Notes: generated by a model from the letters alone, not told the origin. Counted from the stretch's first letter, positions 1-8,821 are shown. The stretch is 22,145 nt of DNA from Ruminococcus sp. UBA1780 (GCA_002315235.1 DCGK01000126.1:1-22145); one strand, 5' to 3'. A program made the numbers and translations.

Positions 1-52
1 GGGATATCCTCTGTGTTGTTATATGAGAGACTTTTTTTAACGGCCTCATTTG

Positions 53-1120
53 TTAATCGCTGTACTGTGAGCTAAGTCCGAAATACTCCTCAAGACATAA
101 TCCGCTGTTATAAATATCTTCGGAAAGTTCCTTTCCGACATATCTGATATGCCATGACTCATATTTGTATCCGGTCTGAGCTTCCTTGTCAGCAGGGTAT
201 CTGAGAATAAATCCGTATTTCCAGCAGTTTTCCGCAATCCATGCGGCTTCAGGTGTATTGTTGAAGGATGAGGAAGGATAGTTCACATCCAGTGCATATC
301 CGGTATGATGCTCCGAATATCCCGGTCTGGCTGAATATCTGTCTGCCGCTTCCTTTCCGTCTGATGCTGCATAATTGTTATACAGTCTCTTCTGGGTAGC
401 ATAGCTTCTGAACGCCGACTGACACCAGAGATAATATCCGTCTCCGTCAGCTGCATCGCACAGTTCCCTGAATGCATCACTCACCTCCGGAAGAAGATAA
501 TCCGTTCCGTCAATGGAACGGTATGAAATCACCATTCCGTCAGGTCGGTAATCCTCCGGCACAGGATATGACTTATTTACAACAAGAATTCCGTTTACAT
601 ACTTCAGCTCAGGAGAAGCAGTTGCCTGAACCGGTGCTTCCGTTGCTTCAGTCTGTGTCTTTGCTTCGGTAACCTGTACAGGCACACTGGTTTCCTCCGG
701 TTTACGGGTTTCTTCCTTTTTCTGTTCCTCCTTCTCCTCCTGCCTGTTTTCAGCAGGAGAACTGCCTGCGCTGTTCTGATTGTTTACAGTATTGTTTTCG
801 TGGTTCTGAACTGAACTGCTGTGACTGGAATTACTGTTATTTTTATTGTCCTGCGAATTTTCCACACCTTTCTTTTCTGAAATAACACGAGCCTGCGCAG
901 TAACAGCAGGTGCTGTTTCCGCCCTGAGCGTTTCCGGATTTTCGGATGCAGAAGTAACCTCAGAGGTTTCATATACTCCGGTCCCGGAAACCGGTTCAGT
1001 AATTTTTTTCTGCAGTATCCCGTCACTCGGACGAACATCAATTTCCGCTGCAGGTCCGCATGAATACAATGCAGCAGCCGCAGCAATCATCAGCATAAAA
1101 ATAACAGTTTTTCTGTTCAT
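53..1120 (-). CDS. VanY-type D-alanyl-D-alanine carboxypeptidase lipoprotein (peptidase M15B)
   Basis: A 355-residue secreted zinc peptidase that would trim the terminal D-Ala from peptidoglycan stem peptides at the outer face of the membrane. The N terminus is a short hydrophobic signal ending in a lipobox (LYSC, Cys21), so a lipoprotein anchor is likely. Residues about 22-170 are a low-complexity Ser/Thr/Glu/Asn-rich spacer. The catalytic domain follows at about 172-350, with the M15B signature SxHxxGxAxD at Ser269-Asp278 (zinc ligands His271 and Asp278), and Glu321/His324 in ESWHIRYVG as catalytic acid and third ligand. The ATG follows an AGAGAG ribosome site and lies only 6 bases after the stop of the dockerin protein upstream, so it is the last gene of the expansin operon. 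The family and catalytic residues are clear; the exact substrate (D-Ala-D-Ala or another dipeptide) is inferred. Confidence 0.9.
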   Translation of the reverse strand: MNRKTVIFMLMIAAAAALYSCGPAAEIDVRPSDGILQKKITEPVSGTGVYETSEVTSASENPETLRAETAPAVTAQARVISEKKGVENSQDNKNNSNSSHSSSVQNHENNTVNNQNSAGSSPAENRQEEKEEQKKEETRKPEETSVPVQVTEAKTQTEATEAPVQATASPELKYVNGILVVNKSYPVPEDYRPDGMVISYRSIDGTDYLLPEVSDAFRELCDAADGDGYYLWCQSAFRSYATQKRLYNNYAASDGKEAADRYSARPGYSEHHTGYALDVNYPSSSFNNTPEAAWIAENCWKYGFILRYPADKEAQTGYKYESWHIRYVGKELSEDIYNSGLCLEEYFGLSSQYSD

Positions 1121-1126
1121 TCTCTC

Positions 1127-2386
1127 TTATTCCCCAATACCTAATAATATTTTTTCCTTTGATAAATACTGTTTCAGAAGAGCCGCATCTGAAATGTCAA
1201 CGGTTCCGTCTCTCTGAACATCAGCATTGTCCAGAGCCTGTTCATCAGTAATTTCCAAATCTCCGATTGTATGAAGTCCGAGAACAGCAAGATCGCTGAG
1301 GTCAACAATGCCGTCTCCGTTTATATCTCCCGGATTTCTGTTTTCTTCAATCCAGACTGCATCAAACACCATAAACTCACCGGTTTCCCTGATTCTGGCC
1401 TGAACCGGTGCACCCGGAAGGTAATAGTCATCATCATGCTTCCAGCCTGCAAGCTTATATCCTTCCCTGGTATACTCGCATTTCTTAATCTCAGTCCAGC
1501 TGTCGAATTCGGCAATCTGATTAGTCATCCTGCCGCTTCCTCCGTTTGCTGTGAACTTCATACTGACTTTAACCGGAGTCCAGTCTGCAAGATATGTTTT
1601 ATTTGCTTCAGGTGTAATATATGAATCCGCAAAGGTATATTTCTGACCGTCATCCGGATCAATCCAGCCTGTAAGCTTGTAGCCGAGTCTTACAAGTCTC
1701 TCACCGTTTGAAAAATCCATAGGATATCCCGGAAACGCCTTCACGATATAATGAGGATTTGTGATAAGTCCCTCAACATCTCCCGCAAAATAATCAATCT
1801 CAACAGGTTCAAGCCAGTAAATCTCAACCTTTGTATCCTGTTCCGGCATTATAAACGAAGAATTTCCAGGATAGAACTTCCCGTTTACAAGCCATCCCTC
1901 AAACTGCGCATCACCGTTGTGCATAGGAAGATTCAGAAGTTTTATTTCCGTACCTGGTGATACTGTTCCGTCCTGATACGGTGAATCATATCCGTACGGT
2001 TCAAGCTTCTCGTATGTTATTGAGTAAACAGGTTTCCATATTGGTCTGAGAACCATATTTCTTCTCGGCATCGAAATAGTTACGCCTCTCTTGTAATTAT
2101 TGACGCCGTCTGTCCATCCGGTATGTGAATATCCGTCTTTTCTGAGTGCCCACAGAGAAAGTGTAACAACATCACCAACATGGAACGGACCCTCAGGGCT
2201 TTCGATTTTTCCTGTTCCTCCGTCATAAAGATATGTGATGCTGAACTCTGCGTCATTTGATAAGGCACTGTCTGAAGCTGAAGTATCAGCTGCTTCAGAC
2301 TCATCTGCATACATAACGGCAGCAGACAACGAGCCTGCTGATATAAGACATGCACACAGAAGTGATAATAATCTGTATTTTTTCAT
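1127..2386 (-). CDS. Secreted InlB B-repeat-like protein with C-terminal type I dockerin
   Basis: A 419-residue exported protein with no recognisable catalytic domain. A Sec signal peptide occupies about residues 1-27 (hydrophobic core LLSLLCACLISAGSLSAA). Four divergent repeats of about 70 residues follow (about 49-120, 121-196, 197-273, 274-347). Each has a beta-strand start (SITYLYDGG, SITYEKLEP, EIDYFAGD, SMKFTANGG) and a GW or similar turn plus a closing aromatic W, the pattern of InlB B-repeat / Listeria-Bacteroides (Flg_new) domains. A two-repeat dockerin ends the protein (about 353-412): loop 1 starts at GDINGDG and loop 2 at ADVQRDG. The start has a strong AGGAGAGAGG site. It lies 20 bases after the expansin stop and 6 bases before the carboxypeptidase start, so all three are probably co-transcribed. 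The repeats suggest a binding or spacer role on the cellulosome; the ligand is unknown. Confidence 0.88.
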   Translation of the reverse strand: MKKYRLLSLLCACLISAGSLSAAVMYADESEAADTSASDSALSNDAEFSITYLYDGGTGKIESPEGPFHVGDVVTLSLWALRKDGYSHTGWTDGVNNYKRGVTISMPRRNMVLRPIWKPVYSITYEKLEPYGYDSPYQDGTVSPGTEIKLLNLPMHNGDAQFEGWLVNGKFYPGNSSFIMPEQDTKVEIYWLEPVEIDYFAGDVEGLITNPHYIVKAFPGYPMDFSNGERLVRLGYKLTGWIDPDDGQKYTFADSYITPEANKTYLADWTPVKVSMKFTANGGSGRMTNQIAEFDSWTEIKKCEYTREGYKLAGWKHDDDYYLPGAPVQARIRETGEFMVFDAVWIEENRNPGDINGDGIVDLSDLAVLGLHTIGDLEITDEQALDNADVQRDGTVDISDAALLKQYLSKEKILLGIGE

Positions 2387-2406
2387 TACTAATCCTCTCT
2401 CCTGAT

Positions 2407-3351
2407 TTATACAGGGAACTGACTTTTGCCTTCTATCTTCTTATCAAGAACCAGTGGGATATCACGGTCTACTATTACCTGACCGTAAATATCTGTTGCT
2501 CTGAAAGTAAACGGTCCCGGACCAAGATCTCTGCTTTCGAAATAATTGTACGGTCTGCGTTTAATCTCAGTAAATTCCCCTTCACTGTTGAGATACTCAA
2601 GTTTCGCTATCGGATAACGATGATCAAGCAGCTGAACACCAGCCCAGAACTCTGAGCTTCCCTCCTTGAACCTGTAGCTGACATTAACCTTGTCAGCAAT
2701 ATCAAGAGGCACTATCTTCCAGCTTACAGGAACACGGCCTTTTTCTACCGGAGCTATAAGAGGAAAAGCGTCTGTATAAAGATCAAGATCACCTTTCTTT
2801 CCTTCCGGAAGCAGGTCAGTAACAAGCATATTAATTGTTCCGAGCTCTCCTGTTACCTCAAGGTAGGCACCTGCAAGCCGGGCATCAGCATAATCCTCAA
2901 GATTCATGGCAACAATCCAGTAATCTCTTGAAACAGGATCAAGCATCGCACATCCGCCTTCATAGCCTCCGCCGTAAAATGTTCCGTCTCCTGTATGTAC
3001 AGTCCCCTTCGGCTCGAGTATGCATGATTCATCAATCGGGTACTCCCCGGAAGGCTCCTGAACTGTCCCTTCAGAATCCTTCGTGTCAAGTATGATGTCT
3101 CTCAGTGTTATCAGATCACCTGTATTAACTGTTCCGTCTCCGTTTACATCTGCAGCTTCAGTATTCAATTCCTCACTTTCATTTCCTGAAATGAAGATTT
3201 TCTTCAGATAAATAAAATCGACCACATTTATCTGACCGTCTCCGTTTAAATCTCCGGCTGCAGCCGCACTGAGCTGTCCGGCAGGAAAAGCTGAAAAAGC
3301 GGCAAACAGAACACAGAAAATACCTGCTCTGATTAAATTCCCTGTCTTCAT
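2407..3351 (-). CDS. Cellulosomal expansin: N-terminal dockerin fused to a bacterial expansin (EXLX1-like)
   Basis: A secreted protein of about 314 residues that should loosen cellulose without hydrolysis while docked on a scaffoldin. I chose ATG 3351, which has an AAGGA site about 11 bases upstream and begins directly with a signal peptide; an ATG at 3375 is in frame but lacks a clear ribosome site. In numbering from the longer form: signal to about 38; a dockerin at about 40-97 (GDLNGDGQIN and ADVNGDGTVN loops); a linker; the double-psi beta-barrel D1 domain at about 125-222; and the D2 cellulose-binding domain at about 223-310. From memory of B. subtilis EXLX1, shared segments include the D1 start (GTFYGGGYEGG), VTDLLPEGKKGDLDL with the essential Asp187, KEGSSEFWAGVQ (the WW pair is Phe-Trp here), the aromatic Tyr276, and a C-terminal QFP. 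It is the first gene of the operon. Confidence 0.92.
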   Translation of the reverse strand: MKTGNLIRAGIFCVLFAAFSAFPAGQLSAAAAGDLNGDGQINVVDFIYLKKIFISGNESEELNTEAADVNGDGTVNTGDLITLRDIILDTKDSEGTVQEPSGEYPIDESCILEPKGTVHTGDGTFYGGGYEGGCAMLDPVSRDYWIVAMNLEDYADARLAGAYLEVTGELGTINMLVTDLLPEGKKGDLDLYTDAFPLIAPVEKGRVPVSWKIVPLDIADKVNVSYRFKEGSSEFWAGVQLLDHRYPIAKLEYLNSEGEFTEIKRRPYNYFESRDLGPGPFTFRATDIYGQVIVDRDIPLVLDKKIEGKSQFPV

Positions 3352-3421
3352 ATTCACACCATTCCTTAATTTCATACTAAAGGAAACAAACCCTCTGTTT
3401 CCGCAAATTTACACCAGATTA

Positions 3422-3450
3422 ATTATATCATATTTTTTTAAGTGAGTAAA
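3422..3450 (-). promoter_or_regulatory. Sigma-A promoter of the expansin operon
   Basis: Read on the minus strand there is TTTACT at 3450-3445, a 17-base spacer, and a perfect TATAAT at 3427-3422. Transcription would start near 3415, giving a leader of about 65 bases to the ATG at 3351. It sits between the GH9 terminator and the expansin gene, so the operon has its own promoter. Confidence 0.65.
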
Positions 3451-3463
3451 TATGCGAATTATC

Positions 3464-3499
3464 AAAAAAGGAAGCCGCATTTTCATACGACTTCCTTTT
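3464..3499 (-). terminator. Intrinsic terminator downstream of the first GH9 gene
   Basis: On the minus strand, AAAAGGAAGTCG (3499-3488) pairs with CGGCTTCCTTTT (3477-3466): 12 base pairs with one G-U and a 10-base loop, followed by further T residues. It lies about 43 bases past the GH9 stop codon. Confidence 0.85.
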
Positions 3500-3541
3500 A
3501 TTGTATTTTTGCTGTTTACATTAATATGTGTTTTACAGGTA

Positions 3542-6118
3542 TCACTGTTCCGCAGGGAACTTTGTGATTACCTTTGAAACGTACTGCTTAAGTGTAGCAA
3601 GGTCTGTAAGACCAACTTCCTTGTCAGCGTCTACGTCAGAATTTGTGAATGCCTGACCTTCAGGGAGCTTCTTGTCAAGGATAGCAAGTGAAAGAACAGA
3701 GATGTCCGTAATATCAACCTTGCCGTTGAGGTCTACGTCACCGAGAACCATCTTTGTACTGGAATCCACAGGTGCAGTTGTTGGCTTTGATGAAGCTGTC
3801 GGGTTCACCCCGGAAGTATCGGAAGGCTTAACTGTTGCAACCGGTTTTGCTGTTTCTGAAGGCTTTGCAGTAGCAGAAGGCTTAGCTGTTGCTGTCGGCT
3901 TTGGAGCAGCTGCAGGAGTTGTTCCGTCAGGTTCAACACCACCTACGAGAACGCCGTCATCGTATACACAGATATGATCTGTTTCCTTTTCATTGCCGTT
4001 TCCGAAGAAAGCATCATCTTCCTTATAAATTGTAAGTCCGTCATAGCTCCAGTCATTCTTCGGATCCCACTTGTCACCGTAGTAAAGACCAACTATGAAC
4101 TGATACTTCTTGCCTGAATTTGCAATCATGTATCCGTCCCATGCGATATCAACATAATATGTATCAGGTGTTTTATCATACTTGAAAGGACCTGTAATAA
4201 CACCGTCTGCTGTTTCAACCTCAGCTGAAGACTGGTCATAGAGTTCCTTGGCTGTATTTACTGCATCAATACCGCCTGAAATTTCCTTTGTATTGAAGAA
4301 GTAACGTACTGAAATCTTGTCTGAAGGCTTGCTTGAGCCTGTCATAACCTTGAACGAAACCTTTGTTACGCCAGCGCCTTCAGCATTAATGTCATCAATA
4401 CCGCATGCTTCTACCCAGTAACCGTTTGATGTCGGATCATCAGGGTCTGAACCGCCGCCAGGTCTCTTTTCATCAGCCGGAGGGAAATCAGGTGTTATCG
4501 CCATGTCATCAGTACCGAAGAATTCATAAAGGCCTGCGCATGCGCCTACGAAAGCGGCATTGTAGTCGATAGTAACTTCGTTTCCTACCCAGTCAGCTGT
4601 GATATCTGTATGTTTGTCATCTCCGCCCGGACCGCCTGCAAGAGCGCCCCAGAGAATGTGTCTGTGTTCACGTGTATCTTCAGCCTCGAGAAGTCCTGAA
4701 GCGGCTCTGTGATGAGGATACTTTACTGAATCATCATTGTAGCCTACGATGTAGCATCTCTTCATCGGATTGTCACCCATGATGTACTGCATCTGCTTCT
4801 GAGCCCATTCACTGCGCTCGCCAGGCTTTCCGTCATTTGTGTACTTATCATAAAGGAGCATGAGGAGCTGCATCGCTGTGTTGTATCGTGCAGAACCCCA
4901 GATCTGGAGGAATGCATATCCGCCAGGTGTTTCAAGCTGTTTGTATGTCTTGAAGCACTTTCCGAGACAGTCATCATCGAAGAAGTCATCATATACGTAT
5001 TCGTTCTTGCCCTGAGCATCTCTGATCATCTGTACGAGCTTAAGATCAGGATGGTCCTTGTTGATAACAGCCCAGAGAAGTGAAGCACCTGCCCATACAT
5101 CGTTCCAGCAGTATGCCCAGCCTGATGCTGCATAGTAGTCAAAGTATTCAACAGCAAGTTCAAGAGGCTTACTGTCACCTGTAGCGAGATACATCCATGC
5201 TGCAGCCCAGCAGTAGTCATCCTCCCACTTGCTTGAAGCATAGTACTGCTTAGGACCGTCACCGTTATCTGAGATTTCCTTTTCGTGTTCATTTGCAAAA
5301 TCCCAGAGTGCCTGAGCATACTTCAGAGATTTCTTTGCGTAGTCAGGATCTGTATCCTTAAAGTTAAGATAGTTAATAGCAAGTGATGCACATGCTGATA
5401 CCACATAGTCTGTCTGCGGCTTTTCAGCAGTAAGGAAAAATGCGGGTCTTGCCATGCTGTCAACTTCAGGAGCTTCCCAGTAAGCGTGGTCAATGTCACC
5501 GTCACCAACCTGATAGCAGTGAGCAACAACCTTTCCGTCGTCATCAAGGAATGTACACTTCATAAGATAATCGTTGAAGTAACGGAGAAGTGTTTCTATA
5601 TGATCATCCTGCTTTGTCTTCTTGTATGAATCACGGAATTCGTAATATCCCCATCCAAGTGTTGCTGCTGCATAGTTTTCCGGCATACCGAATTCAACGT
5701 GGTCACCGGCATCATGGAAACCGCCTGCAACGTCAACGCATCCGTCTCCGTCCGGATCAAGATACGGCTTAAGCTTCTCTATCTGAGCTGCTGAAAGGTT
5801 GATACCGTTGTTCTTTGCATCAATCGGCTGAAGAGGCACCTTTGCATCATATGTATGGCAGTTTCCTCTCCATGCAAGACGGTTATTGTCTTCCACTTCT
5901 GTACCGCACATGTTGGCATCGTAGAAATACATTGAGTACTGAAGCGCACGTGCATAGTCATACTCAGCATCAGAATATTTTACAACCTCACTGATTGGTG
6001 CAGCCTTCTGTTCTGTCTTCTCGGCAGCCATTGCAGCAGAAGGAATGATGCATGATGCAAGAAGTACTGCACTGATTCCCGCAGCCTTGATTCTGTTAAA
6101 TGTTTTTTTCTGTTCCAT
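3542..6118 (-). CDS. GH9-CBM3c-dockerin cellulase (processive endoglucanase type), paralogue 1
   Basis: An 858-residue exported cellulase. The start is ATG 6118, which has an AAAGGA site 7 bases upstream and aligns with the start of the downstream-encoded paralogue; an in-frame ATG at 6190 only adds 24 residues before the signal peptide. Order from ATG 6118: signal peptide about 1-31; GH9 catalytic domain about 50-545; CBM3c about 567-696; a shared ICVYDDGVLVGG segment; a Pro/Thr/Lys-rich linker; and a dockerin about 790-858. GH9 landmarks are DAGDHVEFG (Asp136/Asp139, catalytic base region), PHHR (His469/His470), and NEVTIDYN (Glu514, general acid). The CBM3c shows SVRYFF, YYVDIAW and WDPKNDWSYDGL. 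GH9 followed by CBM3c is the architecture of processive endoglucanases such as clostridial Cel9G and Cel9I. The dockerin is almost identical to that of the GH48. Its closest relative in the window is the next gene upstream. Confidence 0.96.
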   Translation of the reverse strand: MEQKKTFNRIKAAGISAVLLASCIIPSAAMAAEKTEQKAAPISEVVKYSDAEYDYARALQYSMYFYDANMCGTEVEDNNRLAWRGNCHTYDAKVPLQPIDAKNNGINLSAAQIEKLKPYLDPDGDGCVDVAGGFHDAGDHVEFGMPENYAAATLGWGYYEFRDSYKKTKQDDHIETLLRYFNDYLMKCTFLDDDGKVVAHCYQVGDGDIDHAYWEAPEVDSMARPAFFLTAEKPQTDYVVSACASLAINYLNFKDTDPDYAKKSLKYAQALWDFANEHEKEISDNGDGPKQYYASSKWEDDYCWAAAWMYLATGDSKPLELAVEYFDYYAASGWAYCWNDVWAGASLLWAVINKDHPDLKLVQMIRDAQGKNEYVYDDFFDDDCLGKCFKTYKQLETPGGYAFLQIWGSARYNTAMQLLMLLYDKYTNDGKPGERSEWAQKQMQYIMGDNPMKRCYIVGYNDDSVKYPHHRAASGLLEAEDTREHRHILWGALAGGPGGDDKHTDITADWVGNEVTIDYNAAFVGACAGLYEFFGTDDMAITPDFPPADEKRPGGGSDPDDPTSNGYWVEACGIDDINAEGAGVTKVSFKVMTGSSKPSDKISVRYFFNTKEISGGIDAVNTAKELYDQSSAEVETADGVITGPFKYDKTPDTYYVDIAWDGYMIANSGKKYQFIVGLYYGDKWDPKNDWSYDGLTIYKEDDAFFGNGNEKETDHICVYDDGVLVGGVEPDGTTPAAAPKPTATAKPSATAKPSETAKPVATVKPSDTSGVNPTASSKPTTAPVDSSTKMVLGDVDLNGKVDITDISVLSLAILDKKLPEGQAFTNSDVDADKEVGLTDLATLKQYVSKVITKFPAEQ

Positions 6119-6200
6119 TTTTGTTCCTTTCGTATCAAGATGTATTTTTGTTCCCGTATAATCTCCATCAGCTCCTGAAAAGGCGCACATGTTCAGATTT

Positions 6201-6229
6201 ATTCTATCATAATTATAATAAAATGTAAA
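6201..6229 (-). promoter_or_regulatory. Promoter of GH9 paralogue 1
   Basis: On the minus strand, TTTACA (6229-6224), a 17-base spacer and TAGAAT (6206-6201). The predicted leader is about 75 bases. The same TTTACATTTT start is seen at the promoter of the other GH9 gene. I see no convincing terminator between the two GH9 genes, so read-through from the upstream one is also possible. Confidence 0.55.
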
Positions 6230-6316
6230 TCAGAAATACTACTCATTTTCAGCTGAGTTTTATGTACAAATTTTAAAAAACAGTATTTTTATTTGTATGT
6301 ATCAGTTACACTTCTG

Positions 6317-8821
6317 TCAGGAAAATGATGTAATTACCTTTGAAACAAACTGTTTAATCGAGGCAAGGTCAGTAAGTCCGACTTCCCCGTCAAGGTCAAC
6401 ATCGGAATTTCTGAACGCCATGTCTTTCGGAAGCTTCTTTTCAAGAATCGCCAGTGAAAGCACTGATATATCAGTTATATCAACCTTCCGGTCAAGATTA
6501 ACATCGCCCGGAATATAAATCACTGCATCACCGGCTGAGGAATCCGGTCCCTTTTCAGGTAACACGGAAGGCGACGGCTTCACGGACGGTGACGGTTTAA
6601 CTTCCGGAGAAGAAGGAGCTGTACCGGCTGAAGGAGTAGTGCCGTCAGGTTCGGTTCCGCCAACAAGAACACCGTCATCATAAACACATATATATTCACA
6701 TTTTTCCGGAGTTCCCTTGAAAGCATCGTCAAACTGTACAAGGTCCTGATGACTCCAGTCATCATCCGGATTCCATGAATTTCCCCATGCATACGTTCCG
6801 AGAATAAACTGGTATTTTTTATTTGAATTTGAAATAGCATAGTCTTCCCATGATACTTCAACATAGTAGATATTGTCCTTGTATTTTACCGGACCTGAAA
6901 GTTTTGCCGGATGATCAGCTTCTATCTCAGCCTGGTCATAGTTCTTTCTCAGTGTCAGATCCTTTTCGCTGATGGAATTCATACCTGTAGTATCAAAATA
7001 GTATCTTACAGAAAGATTTTTTGAAGGCTTTGATGCAGTTGAGCGGACATAAAGCGTGATTTCACTTGCTCTCGGACCGTCATCCTGAACGATGTCAACG
7101 CTGAACGCATCACACCAGTATTTTCCTGTAGGACTCTGGAGCGCAGGATCGTCAGGGTCCTCCTCCTTTTCAACCGGCGGAGGCGGGAAGTCAGGAGTAA
7201 CATTCATGGACTCATCACCAAAGTAATGATAAAGTCCGGCACACGCACCTACAAAAGCTGCGTTATAGTCAATTGTTACCTCGTTGTATATGTAGTCAGC
7301 TGTTACGTCCACGTGATTATCCTTGTCATCAGGTCCGCCTACAAGAGCTCCGTAAAGCACGAATCTCTGTTCATCAGTATCCTCACACTTTGAAAGTCCT
7401 GAAGAAGCTCTGTGATGAGGGAAACGCGCTGATGTTTCATTGAAGCCTACGACATAGCAGCGGTTAAGCGGATTATCACCCAGAAGATAATCCATCTGTC
7501 CCTTTGCCCACTTACCGTACTCTGAAGGCTCATCTCCGTGATACTTGTCATACACAAGAGCAAGGAACTGAGTTGCTGTATTGTATCTTGCAGAACCCCA
7601 CTGACTGAGGAATGAGTATCCTTCCGGACTGAGCTTCGGAGTGTTTCCCGTCATCCAGTTGTCTATGAGCTTGGCAACCTGACTCCACCAGTCAACCTCT
7701 TCAAACACAGTCTTGCCCTGAAGCTCCTTGTACTTTTCAATCCACTTTGTACTGTAAATCTCATTGTCATAGGATTTTATTGTTATCTTCTCTCCGTACA
7801 TATCATCTGCCTGGGCAAGCATGGTAAGAACTGCAGCCCACGTATCATTCCAGCAGTATGTCCAGCATGACGGTGCATAGTAGTCAACAAGCTCAAGCAC
7901 GGTGTCAAGGTACTTTTCCTCTTTTGTTGCGTGGTAAAGACTTATGGCAGCATAGCAGTAGTCATCCTCCCACTTGGTTGAGGTGTAGTATCCTTTTCCG
8001 CCTTCTTCTGCAGGACATACCGACTTCTTTTCAGCACGTTCCGCAAATTCGTAGAGAGCTTTTGCATACTTAAGGGATTTTTCCGCATACTCAGGATCCG
8101 TATCCTTAAAGTTCAGATAGTTCATTGTGAGAGAAGCGGAAGTAATCGAAAGAATATCCGTTGAAACCAGCTCGTCGGTTGCGAACCATCCCTTTCTTTC
8201 CATCTCATCAAGTTCAGGTGCATTCCAGTACTGGTGGTCAATATCACCGTCACCCACCTGATAGCAGAAAGCAACTGCTTTTCCGTCATCATCAAGGAAC
8301 GTACATTTCATATAGTAGTCATTGAAATAACGCAGAATTGTTTCAGCGTGCTTATCCTGACCTGTTGCCTTGTATGCATCTCTGAATTCGTAATATCCCC
8401 AGCCTACTGCAGCACCTGAATAGCCTTCAGGCATACCGAATTTAACATGGTCACCGGCATCATGATAACCGCCGGCAACATCTATGAATCCGTCCCCGTC
8501 AGGATCAAGTATGCTGCTGTTTTTCTTTATAAATGATTCTGACATATTTGTCGCTTTATCGTTAAGCGGCATCTTTGCATCATAAACATGGCAGTCATCT
8601 CTCCATGTATATTCCGTGTTTTCGCCAACCTCTGTTCCGCACATGTTGGCATCATAAAAATACATTGAATACTGAAGAGCCTTGGCATAATTTTTTTCTG
8701 CTTCTGCCGCTTCAGCCTTTTCCACTGTTCCGTCGTACGGCAGAAATGCAGCGGTCTGTCCCAGAAGAACAAGACTCATAACCGCAGCTTTTATTCTTCC
8801 GGTGTTTTTTCTGCTGTCCAT
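6317..8821 (-). CDS. GH9-CBM3c-dockerin cellulase, paralogue 2
   Basis: An 834-residue exported cellulase with the same architecture as the gene downstream: signal peptide about 1-38, GH9 domain to about 545, CBM3c about 568-696, the YICVYDDGVLVGG segment, a short Pro/Ser/Lys linker, and a dockerin about 771-834. I chose ATG 8821 because its N terminus (MDSRKNTGRIKAA) aligns residue for residue with the paralogue; a TTG at 8830 is closer to the AAAGGA site and could be used instead. Catalytic landmarks are DAGDHVKFG (Asp121/Asp124), PHHR (His469/His470) and NEVTIDYN (Glu514). Relative to paralogue 1 it has a longer, Trp-rich segment at about 345-400 before the EGYSFLSQWGSARYNT block. The dockerin is more diverged than the other enzyme dockerins but has the same loop residues. 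Expected activity is processive endoglucanase on cellulose. Confidence 0.95.
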   Translation of the reverse strand: MDSRKNTGRIKAAVMSLVLLGQTAAFLPYDGTVEKAEAAEAEKNYAKALQYSMYFYDANMCGTEVGENTEYTWRDDCHVYDAKMPLNDKATNMSESFIKKNSSILDPDGDGFIDVAGGYHDAGDHVKFGMPEGYSGAAVGWGYYEFRDAYKATGQDKHAETILRYFNDYYMKCTFLDDDGKAVAFCYQVGDGDIDHQYWNAPELDEMERKGWFATDELVSTDILSITSASLTMNYLNFKDTDPEYAEKSLKYAKALYEFAERAEKKSVCPAEEGGKGYYTSTKWEDDYCYAAISLYHATKEEKYLDTVLELVDYYAPSCWTYCWNDTWAAVLTMLAQADDMYGEKITIKSYDNEIYSTKWIEKYKELQGKTVFEEVDWWSQVAKLIDNWMTGNTPKLSPEGYSFLSQWGSARYNTATQFLALVYDKYHGDEPSEYGKWAKGQMDYLLGDNPLNRCYVVGFNETSARFPHHRASSGLSKCEDTDEQRFVLYGALVGGPDDKDNHVDVTADYIYNEVTIDYNAAFVGACAGLYHYFGDESMNVTPDFPPPPVEKEEDPDDPALQSPTGKYWCDAFSVDIVQDDGPRASEITLYVRSTASKPSKNLSVRYYFDTTGMNSISEKDLTLRKNYDQAEIEADHPAKLSGPVKYKDNIYYVEVSWEDYAISNSNKKYQFILGTYAWGNSWNPDDDWSHQDLVQFDDAFKGTPEKCEYICVYDDGVLVGGTEPDGTTPSAGTAPSSPEVKPSPSVKPSPSVLPEKGPDSSAGDAVIYIPGDVNLDRKVDITDISVLSLAILEKKLPKDMAFRNSDVDLDGEVGLTDLASIKQFVSKVITSFS

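Noticed and set aside
1..52. Terminator for the expansin operon
   Set aside because: A T-run analogue is present but I find no stem longer than 3-4 pairs; the true terminator may lie beyond the window.
6119..6190. N-terminal extension of GH9 paralogue 1 from an ATG at 6190
   Set aside because: It would put 24 polar residues before the signal peptide and lacks a ribosome site; ATG 6118 has a good site and matches the paralogue.
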